Below are positions 34,544-45,678 of a stretch of 64,000 bases of DNA, in pieces. Position 1 is the first letter of the stretch. Every line of letters begins with the position of its first letter. The notes under the pieces were generated by a model that saw only the letters and a list, made by a program, of their open reading frames with translations, was not told the origin of the DNA and did not search any database. Origin of the DNA: Parabacteroides sp. PF5-6 (GTDB taxonomy: Bacteria > Bacteroidota > Bacteroidia > Bacteroidales > Tannerellaceae); NCBI RefSeq assembly GCF_029504695.1, contig NZ_JAQFIN010000001.1, forward strand, positions 62,001 to 126,000, read 5' to 3'. Both the position numbers and the translations under genes were made by a program.

Positions 34544-35040
34544 CAGTTTTGCATTTTAAAAAAGATTTCTTTCACCCGGCGGCGGGCACGGGACAGGTTC
34601 ATACGTACAGCATCGGGGGTGCTACCGGTCAGTGAAGCGATCTCTTCCACTTCGTATCCGTCGATATGTTTCATTCGAAGGACGGTCTGCTGCAAATCGG
34701 GCAGCCGGTCTATAATCCGCAACACATTCGCCAGGTTATCCTTTTGTTCCAACTGATAATGCGGCGTGGGCGTTTCGCTGATCAAAGTAACATCTTCTAC
34801 ATCTTCATACGTTCGCTGGCGCACCTTCAGCCGGTTCAGGCATAAATGCTTGGTGATCGTCATCGACAGCGCCGCTACATTATTATAATGGTTCAACTCC
34901 TCACGCATATACCACAATTTCAGAAAGACCTCCTGGATAATATCCTCTGATTCATCCTTATCGGCTAACATCCGCTGGGCGTAGAATAACAACTCTTCCC
35001 GCAACGGCAGCACTTCCCGTTTAAACTGTATCTGATCCAT
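34543..35040 (-). CDS. ECF-type RNA polymerase sigma factor
   Basis: A protein of 165 residues from ATG 35040; an upstream in-frame start at 35082 would add a hydrophobic stretch (VLCFYLWFVV) not expected in a sigma factor. Region 2 has D-E-S-E-D-I-I-Q-E-V-F-L-K-L-W (about 30-44), and region 4 has D-R-L-P-D-L-Q-Q-T-V-L-R-M-K and G-Y-E-V-E-E-I-A-S-L-T-G-S-T-P-D-A-V-R-M-N-L-S-R-A-R (about 112-158). It directs RNA polymerase to a specific regulon. A TATCTTTG box on the minus strand at 35060-35067 could be its promoter. The following genes encode the probable anti-sigma factor and a small exported protein. Confidence 0.92.
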   Translation of the reverse strand: MDQIQFKREVLPLREELLFYAQRMLADKDESEDIIQEVFLKLWYMREELNHYNNVAALSMTITKHLCLNRLKVRQRTYEDVEDVTLISETPTPHYQLEQKDNLANVLRIIDRLPDLQQTVLRMKHIDGYEVEEIASLTGSTPDAVRMNLSRARRRVKEIFFKMQN

Positions 35041-35059
35041 TTCTATTCTAACGACAAAC

Positions 35060-35067
35060 CAAAGATA
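35060..35067 (-). promoter_or_regulatory. Possible -7 box (TATCTTTG) for the ECF sigma operon
   Basis: Minus-strand match to TAnnTTTG about 20 bases before the sigma ATG at 35040. The leader would be short and no -33 element is obvious. Confidence 0.4.
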
Positions 35068-35275
35068 AAAACATAACACCAAGTGAATGTTTTTTTCAAA
35101 GAAAGAACAAATTATTTTTCAAACGACTGATTTAACCCTCTCATTCGAGGCAAAAAACGGGAAGCTTATGCGCCGCCAACAAACGGAAAGATCGGGTAGG
35201 GAAGGGACGAAATGACAAAATAATATTAAAAAGAGGAAAAACGGGGGTTTAGCACATTTTCTGGCGGATATAGAC

Positions 35276-35283
35276 TATCTTTG
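35276..35283 (+). promoter_or_regulatory. Probable -7 box (TATCTTTG) of the ATP synthase operon
   Basis: Exact TAnnTTTG match about 75 bases before atpD, giving a leader of about 65-70 bases. The rest of the 35083-35358 spacer shows no gene. Confidence 0.5.
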
Positions 35284-35325
35284 TCGGCGAATTTGTTAAC
35301 ATATTTGCAGTATAGTTTGTTTTAA

Positions 35326-36897
<1,572 letters not shown>

Positions 36898-36903
36898 AAA
36901 GAT

Positions 36904-37146
36904 ATGGAACTGACAGTGATAACCCCGCGTGGGATCCGGTGTAATGTGCAGGTCGACAAGGCCACATTGCCGGGAAGCCAGGGCTCGTTTATGGTGATGG
37001 CTAACCATGCGCCTCTGCTTTCGACCCTGCGCAACGGGACGATCCGCTATACCGCCCGGGGCGATGCGGAAGAGAAAGAGATCGAAGTGCAAGACGGTAT
37101 CGTAGAGGTCCGGCAAAACAAGATCTGGGTTTTTACAGAACATTAA
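36904..37146 (+). CDS. atpC: F-type ATP synthase subunit epsilon
   Basis: An 80-residue epsilon subunit of the F1 central stalk. It contains only the N-terminal beta-sandwich (LTVITPRGIRCNVQVDKATL, then F-M-V-M-A-N-H-A-P-L-L-S-T-L and I-E-V-Q-D-G-I-V-E-V). The C-terminal inhibitory helical hairpin, present in the roughly 135-residue forms, is missing, as is usual in Bacteroidetes. Thus it should couple rotation but cannot inhibit ATP hydrolysis through that hairpin. It is followed 13 bases later by the small membrane protein gene. Confidence 0.95.
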   Translation: MELTVITPRGIRCNVQVDKATLPGSQGSFMVMANHAPLLSTLRNGTIRYTARGDAEEKEIEVQDGIVEVRQNKIWVFTEH

Positions 37147-37159
37147 TCGGAACGAAAAG

Positions 37160-37585
37160 ATGATTACATATATCAAGTTAAAGGTAAAATTGTTCGTATT
37201 GGTCGCCGTGGTGTATACGCTTGTCGGCCTGTTGGGTGAAGTCGTACTCGAATATCTTCTTCCCCAAGAATATTTCGGCCTTTTCCCCGCCATCAGTATC
37301 TTCTACCTGGTGATGGGCTTGATACTGACTTTCTCCCTGGATCATTTCCGGAAGACCAGTCCGGACAAATTGATGCATATCTTCATGCTGATGAAGATGA
37401 TCAAGTTTTTCTGTACGATCCTGTTCCTGCTCTTTTATGTCACTCGTGAGCCGGAGGTGAAGATGCAGTTTTCCATTACATTGATGTGTAATTACTTTAT
37501 CTATACTTTCCTTGAGATGTATATATACTTCCTGTATAACAAGAAGATCACAGTAAACAAAAACAAAGATGCGACAAAGGAATAA
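37160..37585 (+). CDS. Small membrane protein in the ATP synthase operon
   Basis: A 141-residue protein with four hydrophobic helices at about 8-28, 40-60, 78-97 and 105-125. It sits between atpC and atpB, where atpI-type genes are found in other Bacteroidetes, and its 3' end overlaps atpB by 17 bases, indicating translational coupling. Sequence similarity to AtpI is not obvious to me, so a role in c-ring assembly is only suggested by position and topology. The C-terminus is basic (NKKITVNKNKDATKE). Confidence 0.75.
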   Translation: MITYIKLKVKLFVLVAVVYTLVGLLGEVVLEYLLPQEYFGLFPAISIFYLVMGLILTFSLDHFRKTSPDKLMHIFMLMKMIKFFCTILFLLFYVTREPEVKMQFSITLMCNYFIYTFLEMYIYFLYNKKITVNKNKDATKE

Positions 37586-38615
37586 GAGGTGGTTCGGCGT
37601 ATTTCTTTTCCTTCTTGCGGTGTGGATGCCCATAGGCTCGGCAGCGGAGGAGGTGGATGTGAAAGAGATTGTCTTTGAACACCTGGGAGATTCGTATGAA
37701 TGGCATATCACGAACTGGGGCGAGAAAGAGATAGGCATTCCGCTGCCGGTGATTGTCAAAGGCCGGGAAAGCGGCTGGCAGGTGTTTTCATCTTCCCGCC
37801 TGCACCATGGAGCGGAATACAATGGTTTTTATATTACCCATGAAGGGGCATACGCCGGTAAGGTGGTCGAACGAAACGCGCAGGGCGAAGAGGTGCGTCC
37901 CGCACTGGATCTTTCGCTGACCAAGAACGCGTTGGCACTGTTGATCAATAGTGCTGTGTTGTTGTTGATCTTCCTGCCCCTGGCCCGGTGGTACCGAAAG
38001 ACGGAATATACGCCGCCCAAAGGATTCAAAGGGGCGGTCGAAGTTTTATTGCTCGATGTGCAGGAAGAACTGATCAGGCCCTGTATCGGTGAAGACTATA
38101 AACGCTATGCGCCTTACCTGCTTACGGTATTCTTCTTTATCTTTATTAATAACCTGATGGGGTTGGTACCGTTCTTTCCGGGTGGCGCCAATGTGACGGG
38201 TAATATCGCGGTCACGCTGGTCTTGGCGTTCTGCACGTTTGTGGTGGTGAATGTTTCGGGAACGAAAGAATACTGGAAAGAAGTGTTCTGGCCCGAGGTG
38301 CCTACCTGGTTGAAAGTGCCGCTACCGATTATGCCGGCGATCGAGCTTTTCGGGGTGTTTACTAAGCCATTTGCTTTGATGATCCGTTTGTTTGCCAATA
38401 TCATGGCGGGGCACTCGGTGATCCTGGGACTGATCTGTCTGATCTTTATCACCGCTTCGATGGGAACGGCGATCAACGCGGGCATGTCGGCACTGGCGGT
38501 GGTGTTCTCGATCTTTATGAACCTGGTGGAACTGCTGGTGGCCTATATTCAGGCGTATGTGTTTACATTGCTTTCGGCCGTGTTTATCGGGCTGGCTAAA
38601 GTGAAAGCGCATTAA
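37569..38615 (+). CDS. atpB: F-type ATP synthase subunit a
   Basis: A 348-residue Fo subunit that forms the proton half-channels. It is longer than E. coli subunit a because of an N-terminal signal peptide (residues 1-26, LFLLAVWMPIGSAAEE) and a periplasmic segment of about 95 residues, a form common in Bacteroidetes. Membrane helices start near residue 120. The essential arginine is Arg273 in FALMIRLFANIMAGHSV, and helix 1 of the core has F-I-N-N-L-M-G-L-V-P-F-F-P-G-G. The ATG at 37569 overlaps the preceding gene by 17 bases. Confidence 0.97.
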   Translation: MRQRNKRWFGVFLFLLAVWMPIGSAAEEVDVKEIVFEHLGDSYEWHITNWGEKEIGIPLPVIVKGRESGWQVFSSSRLHHGAEYNGFYITHEGAYAGKVVERNAQGEEVRPALDLSLTKNALALLINSAVLLLIFLPLARWYRKTEYTPPKGFKGAVEVLLLDVQEELIRPCIGEDYKRYAPYLLTVFFFIFINNLMGLVPFFPGGANVTGNIAVTLVLAFCTFVVVNVSGTKEYWKEVFWPEVPTWLKVPLPIMPAIELFGVFTKPFALMIRLFANIMAGHSVILGLICLIFITASMGTAINAGMSALAVVFSIFMNLVELLVAYIQAYVFTLLSAVFIGLAKVKAH

Positions 38616-38619
38616 AATG

Positions 38620-39048
<429 letters not shown>

Positions 39049-39060
39049 CACGCGCCGACT

Positions 39061-39561
39061 ATGTCTTTATTAATTCCGGAGGTAGGGCTTCTGTTCTGGA
39101 TGACACTTTCATTCGGTGTGGTCTTCTTTATCCTGGCCAAGTTTGCTTTCCCCGTCATCTCGCAAGGGGTGGAGAAGCGTAACCGCTATATCCACGACTC
39201 GCTTGATGCCGCCCGCGAAGCGGAGGCGAAATTGGCGACACTCAGCCAGCAGGCTGAAGCGTTGATGGAGCAGGCGCGTGAAGAGCGCAAAGCCTTATTG
39301 GAGGAAGCCGCGGAAACGAAGAAACGCATTGAGATGGAAGCCCGTGAGTCGGCCCTGGCTGAGGTCGGGCAACTCAAGAACAAAGCATTGGCGGAGATCG
39401 AAGAGTCGAAGCGCCGGGCGTTGACGGAGATCAAAGATCAGATCGTCGACCTCTCGGTGAAGATTGCCGGAAAGGTGGTCAGCGAAGAACTCGCCGGCGA
39501 CAAGAAGCAGAAAGAATTGATCGACCGCTTGTTGAAAGAAGAAGTAATCTATAAATCGTAA
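39061..39561 (+). CDS. atpF: F-type ATP synthase subunit b
   Basis: A 166-residue peripheral stalk subunit. One N-terminal membrane helix (about 8-28, LLFWMTLSFGVVFFILAKFA) is followed by a long charged coiled coil (A-R-E-A-E-A-K-L-A-T-L, then A-E-E-x-K repeats) and a C-terminal region that contacts delta (D-Q-I-V-D-L-S-V-K-I-A-G-K-V-V). It ends 3 bases before the delta gene begins. Length and layout are standard. Confidence 0.96.
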   Translation: MSLLIPEVGLLFWMTLSFGVVFFILAKFAFPVISQGVEKRNRYIHDSLDAAREAEAKLATLSQQAEALMEQAREERKALLEEAAETKKRIEMEARESALAEVGQLKNKALAEIEESKRRALTEIKDQIVDLSVKIAGKVVSEELAGDKKQKELIDRLLKEEVIYKS

Positions 39562-39564
39562 CGT

Positions 39565-40116
39565 ATGGATCGGGGAACAGTATCGGGAAGATATGCCAAG
39601 GCGTTGTACAGGTATGCCCACAAACACGGGCAGGAGCGAAGTGTCTACGACTCGGCGGTGGCGCTAAGCCATAGCTACCTGCAGTACGAGGCGTTGCGGC
39701 GCACGTTGGCCAACCCTATCCTGGCAACGGAAGAGAAAGAGAAACTGATCGCCCTGGCCGCCGGCCGGGAGGTGAGTGAAGTCTTTCGTGAGTTCGTTCG
39801 CCTGGTGATCCGACAGAAGCGTGAAGACTTCCTGCAGATGATCTGTCTGAGCTATCAGGAGATCTACCGCGCGGAGCAGAAGCTGTTGCAAGTCGATATC
39901 GTCACGGCCGTGCCGGTCGACCAGGCAACGGAGAAAGCCATCGTCAAGCGCCTTGAGCAACTGACGAGCGAAACGGTCGATATCCGTTCGACAGTCGATC
40001 CGTCGATCATCGGCGGTTATATCCTGCGGTGGGACACCTACCGTTGGGATGCCAGCGTTACTTCCCAGTTACGACAGATAAAGAAAGAATTGAAAGATTC
40101 GATTAAAATGGAATAG
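39565..40116 (+). CDS. atpH: F-type ATP synthase subunit delta
   Basis: A 183-residue subunit that joins the peripheral stalk to the top of F1. The N-terminal domain starts MDRGTVSGRYAKALYRYAHK, the typical R-Y-A-x-A-L signature. The C-terminal part has V-D-I-V-T-A-V-P-V and V-D-P-S-I-I-G-G-Y-I-L-R, the conserved delta motif. The order b, delta, alpha with 3-base gaps indicates coupled translation. Confidence 0.95.
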   Translation: MDRGTVSGRYAKALYRYAHKHGQERSVYDSAVALSHSYLQYEALRRTLANPILATEEKEKLIALAAGREVSEVFREFVRLVIRQKREDFLQMICLSYQEIYRAEQKLLQVDIVTAVPVDQATEKAIVKRLEQLTSETVDIRSTVDPSIIGGYILRWDTYRWDASVTSQLRQIKKELKDSIKME

Positions 40117-40119
40117 GCT

Positions 40120-41700
40120 ATGACAGACAATATTAGAGTGAGTGAGATCTCGGATATCATCTATAAGATGCTGGATCAGATGGATCCCGACAAGAACCTG
40201 GAAGAGGTAGGAACGGTGATCCAGATCAGCGACGGTGTAGCGCGTATCTATGGCCTGCGCAATGCCGAGGCCAGTGAGTTATTGGAGTTTGATAATGGGG
40301 TGAAAGCGATTGTGATGAACCTCGAAGAAGATAATGTCGGCGCGGTATTGCTGGGCTCCAGCGAACGGGTCGATGAAGGGGATACCGTCAAACGTACCGG
40401 ACAGATCGCTTCGATCGCTGTGGGCGAAGGCCTGGTAGGCCGGGTGATCAATCCTTTGGGCGAACCGATCGATGGGGGCGGCCCGATCACCGGCGAACGC
40501 ATCTCCCTGCCTTTGGAACGCAAAGCACCGGGTGTGATCTTCCGTCAACCGGTGAACGAACCCTTGCAAACGGGTATCAAAGCCATCGACGCGATGATCC
40601 CCATCGGACGTGGCCAGCGTGAGTTGATCATTGGCGACCGCCAGACGGGCAAGACCTCGATCGCGATCGATGCCATTATCAATCAGCGTAAGAACTACGA
40701 AGAAGGGCAACCGGTCTATTGCATCTATGTGGCGATCGGACAGAAAGCCTCGACGGTAGCTTCGCTGGTGGATACCTTGCGCGAGAAGGGAGCGATGGAT
40801 TATACCACCGTGATCTCTTCAACCTCCTCCGATCCGGCGGCGATGCAGTATTTCGCTCCTTTTGCCGGGGCAGCCGTAGGGGAGTATTTCCGGGATACGG
40901 GGCGCCACGCGTTGGTGGTCTACGATGACCTGTCGAAGCAGGCGGTAGCCTATCGCGAGGTGTCATTGATCCTGCGCCGTCCTTCCGGACGGGAAGCCTA
41001 TCCGGGGGATATCTTCTACCTGCACTCCCGCTTGTTGGAGCGTGCGGCTAAGATTATCAACCAGGACGAGATTGCCGCGCGCATGAACGACCTGCCCGAA
41101 GCATTGAAAGGACGGGTTAAAGGCGGTGGTTCGCTGACGGCATTGCCGATTATCGAGACCCAGGCGGGCGACGTCTCGGCGTATATCCCGACCAACGTGA
41201 TCTCGATCACCGACGGACAGATCTTCCTCGATACCGAACTGTTCAATAGTGGTAACCGCCCGGCGATCAATATCGGGATCTCCGTATCGCGTGTCGGAGG
41301 GAATGCCCAGGTGAAGTCGATGAAGAAGGTGGCCGGTACGCTCAAGATCGAGCAAGCACAGTACCGTGAACTGGAAGCTTTTACCCGCTTTGGCGGAGAG
41401 ATGGATGCGGTGACTGCCTCGATCATCGATAAAGGACGGAAGAATACCCAGTTGCTGGTGCAGCCACAATACCAACCCCTGAATGCCGGCGAACAGATCG
41501 CTGTGCTCTATTGCGGCACGCATGGCCTCTTGCGCCAGGTTGGCTTGGAGCAGGTCGATACGTTCGAGAAGAACTTCCTCGATCAGCTGCGCCTGCAATA
41601 TAAAGACACCGTCTTGACGCCCCTGGGCAAAGGCACGATCACTCCGGAGATCGAAGAGATATTGAAAGAAACCGCCGCGACGGTAAGTAAGAATCTGTAA
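40120..41700 (+). CDS. atpA: F-type ATP synthase subunit alpha
   Basis: A 526-residue non-catalytic nucleotide-binding subunit. Walker A is GDRQTGKT at 172-179, preceded by the conserved [16 protein letters not shown]. Further marks are [25 protein letters not shown] and [16 protein letters not shown]. It starts 3 bases after delta. No anomaly in length or motifs. Confidence 0.98.
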   Translation: MTDNIRVSEISDIIYKMLDQMDPDKNLEEVGTVIQISDGVARIYGLRNAEASELLEFDNGVKAIVMNLEEDNVGAVLLGSSERVDEGDTVKRTGQIASIAVGEGLVGRVINPLGEPIDGGGPITGERISLPLERKAPGVIFRQPVNEPLQTGIKAIDAMIPIGRGQRELIIGDRQTGKTSIAIDAIINQRKNYEEGQPVYCIYVAIGQKASTVASLVDTLREKGAMDYTTVISSTSSDPAAMQYFAPFAGAAVGEYFRDTGRHALVVYDDLSKQAVAYREVSLILRRPSGREAYPGDIFYLHSRLLERAAKIINQDEIAARMNDLPEALKGRVKGGGSLTALPIIETQAGDVSAYIPTNVISITDGQIFLDTELFNSGNRPAINIGISVSRVGGNAQVKSMKKVAGTLKIEQAQYRELEAFTRFGGEMDAVTASIIDKGRKNTQLLVQPQYQPLNAGEQIAVLYCGTHGLLRQVGLEQVDTFEKNFLDQLRLQYKDTVLTPLGKGTITPEIEEILKETAATVSKNL

Positions 41701-41710
41701 GAGATAGACT

Positions 41711-42574
41711 ATGGCTTCATTGAAAGAGGTAAAAACACGTATCGCTTCGGTCGGCACGACCCGGAAGATCACCCAGGCACGGCAGATGGTCGCTTCGGCA
41801 CAACTGCATCATATGCAAGGGGTGTTGGAGAATACGAAACAATACAAACTGGCATTGGATCAGATCCTGGCGGGACTCTCGGGTAGTCCCGGCTGGGACG
41901 AGTTGCCGCTTGTTGGCCACCAACCGACAGGTGCGGTAGCTGTGGTGATCCTGTCGTCCGACTCCGGTATGTGTGGGGCTTTCAATGCCAATATGATCAA
42001 ATTACTTGATAATATCCGGGTCTACTATCCGGACGAGGATCTCTTGTTTTTCCCCATCGGCAAGAAGATCCGCGAGGCAGTCGAAAGGGCAGGCCATGCG
42101 ATCGGCTGGCCTGAAGGACTGGACGGTAGCCAGCTCTCGGGTAAGTACACCGACAAAGAAGTGACTGAACTGCTTTCTCTGTTGATCGATCTCTTCCGCA
42201 ACAAACAGATCAAACAAGCCGATCTGATTTATTACCAATACAAAAGCATGGCGATTCAGGAGATCAAAGAGGTGACTTTATTGCCTTTCACTACGACATT
42301 GGCTTCGCGCGTCGCGGCGAATGAAGACTATATCTATGAGCCCGGCCGCGAGGAACTGATCGACGCATTGATCCCCATGGCACTACGCGCACAACTCCAT
42401 TATGCGCTGGCGGAAAACCAAACCTCGGAACACGCCGCCCGCACCATGGCGATGCAATTGGCCACCGAGAATGCCGACGAGATACTCGCCGAACTGCAAC
42501 TCACCTACAACAAATTGCGTCAGCAAAACATCACCACCGAACTCCTGGATATTATCGGAAGCTCGTTTGCTTAG
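41711..42574 (+). CDS. atpG: F-type ATP synthase subunit gamma
   Basis: A 287-residue central shaft. The N-terminal helix MASLKEVKTRIASVGTTRKI and the C-terminal helix (M-A-M-Q-L-A-T-E-N-A-D-E-I-L, then Y-N-K-L-R-Q-Q-N-I-T-T-E-L-L-D-I) form the coiled-coil rotor; S-S-D-S-G-M-C-G-A-F-N-A-N is the usual Rossmann-like motif. It is the last gene of the operon. Its stop codon overlaps the stop of the convergent Rpn-type gene by four bases (TTAG), so no intergenic terminator exists. Confidence 0.96.
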   Translation: MASLKEVKTRIASVGTTRKITQARQMVASAQLHHMQGVLENTKQYKLALDQILAGLSGSPGWDELPLVGHQPTGAVAVVILSSDSGMCGAFNANMIKLLDNIRVYYPDEDLLFFPIGKKIREAVERAGHAIGWPEGLDGSQLSGKYTDKEVTELLSLLIDLFRNKQIKQADLIYYQYKSMAIQEIKEVTLLPFTTTLASRVAANEDYIYEPGREELIDALIPMALRAQLHYALAENQTSEHAARTMAMQLATENADEILAELQLTYNKLRQQNITTELLDIIGSSFA

Positions 42575-43524
42575 AGCAGCTTGATTTCTTCGGGTGGCAG
42601 GCCGGTCAGGCGACTGATAAAGTCGAAGGGCAGGCCTTCTTTTTTGAGTTGAATGGCCAATAGGCGTTTCTCTTCTTTACGCCCTTTCTCTCTACCGATC
42701 TCTATACCTTTCATTTTGCCCTCGGCTATTCCTTTCTCTCTGCCGATCTCTATGCCTTTCATTTTGCCCTCGGCTATACCTTTCTCTCTGCCGATCTTTA
42801 TGCCCCTCCTTTCGCCTTCTACTTTAGCGTATTCAACGGTATTGACATAGTCGCGGTAGTTCTTGAGGATCTTATCGTAGAGCCAGCGGTCACCCGAGTT
42901 GAGACTTTCTACCTCAGCTGCTTTAAGCAACTTTTTGAAGGTTGCTTTTTTGGTCTCGAATGGTATTCTTTCTAACGTATCCATATTCTTAAATAGATAA
43001 ATCCATCGTTCAAAATCCGTTTTACATTCATCCGCCTCCAAGTTGAAGTGCGGCAACGAGATAAAGATCTGCCGCAATCGCTTGTCGGTTTGTATCCCGG
43101 TATCCCGGTCGGCCAGGATCACATCCGTTCGCAGTTTCTCCAAGCCCGGCAGGCGGAAGTTCAAGAAGTAGATCCCATACACGGGACAGATTTTAAAATT
43201 CCAACCACTTCCTTTCTGCCCCTGGCTGCTGATCATGCGACAGAGATAAAACAGCGCCCGATCGAAAAAGTAAAACTGGTTGCTGTTCTGCATCTCCACA
43301 ATAAAAAACGTCCCGTCCTTCTCACGGCAAAGGATATCGAAGATCACCATCCTTCCTTCCAGGAACTCGGAAGGAATCTCTTTATCCATAAACGTTATGT
43401 CTTCCACCTTTCGTTCGCCCTCGAACAGGATATTCAGGAAGTCGATCAATAACTCTTTATTTGCGTCCTGCCCGAATAATCGCTTGAAGCTAAAGTCGAG
43501 TAAAGGATTCATGTATTTTCCCAT
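42571..43524 (-). CDS. Rpn family PD-(D/E)XK nuclease
   Basis: A 317-residue protein of the Rpn/'PD-(D/E)XK nuclease family transposase' group. The N-terminal domain begins N-P-L-L-D-F-S-F-K-R-L-F-G and has the nuclease core V-I-F-D-I-L-C then F-F-I-V-E-M-Q-N (catalytic Asp, then Glu-x-Gln). Rpn proteins promote RecA-independent recombination in E. coli; despite the name they are not proven transposases, and no inverted repeats are seen here. Residues around 240-285 are an in-frame repeat of 16 residues (GIEIGREKGIAEGKMK, about 2.6 copies), encoded by 48-bp repeats at 42683-42806. The gene runs against atpG and overlaps its stop. Confidence 0.88.
   Translation of the reverse strand: MGKYMNPLLDFSFKRLFGQDANKELLIDFLNILFEGERKVEDITFMDKEIPSEFLEGRMVIFDILCREKDGTFFIVEMQNSNQFYFFDRALFYLCRMISSQGQKGSGWNFKICPVYGIYFLNFRLPGLEKLRTDVILADRDTGIQTDKRLRQIFISLPHFNLEADECKTDFERWIYLFKNMDTLERIPFETKKATFKKLLKAAEVESLNSGDRWLYDKILKNYRDYVNTVEYAKVEGERRGIKIGREKGIAEGKMKGIEIGREKGIAEGKMKGIEIGREKGRKEEKRLLAIQLKKEGLPFDFISRLTGLPPEEIKLL
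42683..42806. repeat. 48-bp in-frame tandem repeat inside the Rpn-type gene
   Basis: Copies start at 42683, 42731 and 42779 (the last about 28 bases). They differ at only a few positions. The unit is a multiple of three, so changes in copy number keep the frame. Confidence 0.85.
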
Positions 43525-43835
43525 AGCTCAGGTCTTTTTTAGTTGTTCCTCTGAGGATAAAGATAGGAAATAACAGGTTAATAACCAAGTGATTTGCCGA
43601 TTTTCTTAGGAGGGTATTGCGCAGGGGTTGAAGATCAAAACTTATACTCCGAAGCAGGGTGAGGAGGGAGAGTGCGGATACCGTATAGTTTCCTCCAATC
43701 TCACAAATGCGGATGATAGGTAAGCATATAGGAATAATGCTTATCTTTGCAGCCGGTTAAGATCTGCGATGTCCGATCGGGCATGCGGAAGAATAGGTAT
43801 TAGAGAAGTCCTTAACACTAAGGTTTTTAGATAAA
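43525..43835. other. Divergent intergenic region
   Basis: About 310 bases between the Rpn-type gene and the transporter. I see no gene or strong hairpin; only a TATCTTTG box at 43742-43749. Confidence 0.5.
43742..43749 (+). promoter_or_regulatory. Probable -7 box (TATCTTTG) for the AspT/YidE-type transporter
   Basis: Matches TAnnTTTG and lies about 87 bases before the ATG at 43836. No clear -33 element. Confidence 0.45.
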
Positions 43836-45515
43836 ATGGATTGGATGAATGATTTATTGTGGGGGCAAGGGGTAGCGCATTCTATCCTGCTCCTGGCGGT
43901 CGTGATCGCTTTGGGTGTGCAATTGGGGAAGATCAAGATCTTTGGGATCTCCCTGGGTGTGACATGGGTGCTTTTCGTGGGTATCCTGTTGGGACATTTC
44001 GGCTTTCGGATGGATCCGGAAGTGCTTCACTTTGTGAAGGAGTTTGGCTTGATCCTGTTTGTCTTTGCGGTCGGGATGCAGGTGGGACCCGGTTTCTTTT
44101 CTTCGTTCAAACAAGGTGGTATTACATTGAATCTGTTGGCTTGCTCGATCGTCTTGTTGGGCGCGGTGGTCACTGTAGCCATTCATTTCATCACCGGTAC
44201 GCCGATGGCGACGATGGTTGGGGTGATGTCGGGCGCGGTTACCAATACTCCCGGTCTGGGTGCGGCGCAGCAGGCGTTTCATGATCTGTTCGGCCAGGGC
44301 GATGAGACGATCGCATTGGGATATGCCGTGGCTTACCCCTTGGGGGTGGTCGGGATAATCCTTTCCATGTTGTTGATTCGTTATATCTTCCGGGTGAACC
44401 TGAATAAAGAAAACGAACAACTGATCGAAGGTGAGCATCAGAACGAGCGTGAAGCAACACCGATCTCCCTGGTGGTGAAGAACCCGGCGATCTTTGGCAA
44501 GCGCATCGCTGAATTATGCGAACTGTTGAAACACCGTGAGTTTGTGATCTCCCGCATCATGTATAATGATACACACCGGGTCGAGATTGCCTCGGCCGAT
44601 ACGGTGTTGCATGCCGACGACCGGATCTTTGTGATCACCACCGAACAGGATGCGGAGACGATCCGTACCTTTGTGGGTGAGGCCATCGAGATGGACCGCA
44701 AACAATGGATTCCCGCCGATAGCCAGTTGATCAGCCGGCGTATATTGATGACCAAGTCCGAACTGAACGGCAAACGCCTGGGTGATTTGCAACTGCGGCG
44801 TATACATGGCATTAATATTACACGGCTGCACCGCGCGGGTGTCGATCTGGTCGCTTCCGGCGCATTGACTCTGCAGGTAGGCGACCGTCTGACGGTTGTG
44901 GGTAGTGAGCCGGCGGTGACCAAAGTAGAGGAAATATTGGGTAACTCGGTAAAACGGTTGAATGAGCCCAACCTGATCACGATCTTCGTCGGCATAGCCC
45001 TGGGGGTATTGCTGGGCAGTATTCCTTTTGTATTCCCGGGTATCCCGCAACCGGTGAAGTTAGGCCTGGCAGGTGGCCCATTAATCGTGGCAATCCTGAT
45101 CAGCCGCTTTGGCTATCGCTATAAACTGGTGACTTATACCACGCAAAGCGCGGCATTGATGCTTCGCGAGGTTGGTATCGCCCTGTTCCTGGCCTGTGTT
45201 GGCATTGGCGCCGGCGATGGTTTTATCGATACGATCCTCAATAAAGGTGGTTTCGCCTGGATCGCTTACGGCTTTGCCATCACAACGATTCCGCTATTGA
45301 TCGTCGGAGCGATCGGACGCTATGGCTTCAAACTCAACTATTTCATCCTGATCGGACTCATGGCGGGAAGTATGACCGATCCCCCGGCACTGGCCTATTC
45401 CAATGCTACGGCAGGCAATGATGCGCCGGCAGTGAGCTATGCGACGGTTTATCCGATCACGATGTTTTTGCGGGTGTTGACGGCGCAGTTGTTGATCTTG
45501 TTGTTTTATGCTTAA
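43836..45515 (+). CDS. AspT/YidE-type putative transporter with RCK_C domains
   Basis: A 559-residue membrane protein of the aspartate:alanine exchanger (AAEx) family, like E. coli YidE and YbjL. Two membrane halves (about 10-185 and 380-558) each contain the family signature, [10 protein letters not shown] near 78 and [10 protein letters not shown] near 133 in the first, [12 protein letters not shown] near 510 in the second. Between them are two TrkA-C/RCK_C-like domains (about 205-285 and 290-370, [11 protein letters not shown] and V-G-D-R-L-T-V-V-G). The substrate of the YidE branch is not established. It is monocistronic, with a hairpin repeat downstream. Confidence 0.9.
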   Translation: MDWMNDLLWGQGVAHSILLLAVVIALGVQLGKIKIFGISLGVTWVLFVGILLGHFGFRMDPEVLHFVKEFGLILFVFAVGMQVGPGFFSSFKQGGITLNLLACSIVLLGAVVTVAIHFITGTPMATMVGVMSGAVTNTPGLGAAQQAFHDLFGQGDETIALGYAVAYPLGVVGIILSMLLIRYIFRVNLNKENEQLIEGEHQNEREATPISLVVKNPAIFGKRIAELCELLKHREFVISRIMYNDTHRVEIASADTVLHADDRIFVITTEQDAETIRTFVGEAIEMDRKQWIPADSQLISRRILMTKSELNGKRLGDLQLRRIHGINITRLHRAGVDLVASGALTLQVGDRLTVVGSEPAVTKVEEILGNSVKRLNEPNLITIFVGIALGVLLGSIPFVFPGIPQPVKLGLAGGPLIVAILISRFGYRYKLVTYTTQSAALMLREVGIALFLACVGIGAGDGFIDTILNKGGFAWIAYGFAITTIPLLIVGAIGRYGFKLNYFILIGLMAGSMTDPPALAYSNATAGNDAPAVSYATVYPITMFLRVLTAQLLILLFYA

Positions 45516-45622
45516 AGGATCTTAAGGGGTTTAAGGGGATTAAGGGGATTAAGGGGATTAAGGGGGCTAAGGTCTTTTAACTCCTTAATCCCCTTAAATC
45601 CCTTAAACCCCTTATCCCTTTA
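45516..45622. repeat. TTAAGGGGA repeat hairpin after the transporter
   Basis: About five TTAAGGGG-type units (45521-45572) are followed by CCTTAATCCCC-type complementary units (45583-45619). The arms pair over about 35 bases. It lies directly after the stop at 45515 and probably ends transcription. The same word recurs at 49545-49637. Confidence 0.8.
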
Positions 45623-45637
45623 TCTAAAAATAATCAG

Positions 45638-45645
45638 TACCTTTG
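45638..45645 (+). promoter_or_regulatory. Probable -7 box (TACCTTTG) for the PurF-like gene
   Basis: Matches TAnnTTTG and lies about 33 bases before the ATG at 45679. Confidence 0.5.
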
Positions 45646-45678
45646 CCACCGAAATAATAATAAAAACGCAGAGACATA

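Noticed and set aside
42571-43524. Insertion sequence
   Set aside because: The Rpn-type gene is sometimes called a transposase, but no terminal inverted repeats or target duplication is seen.
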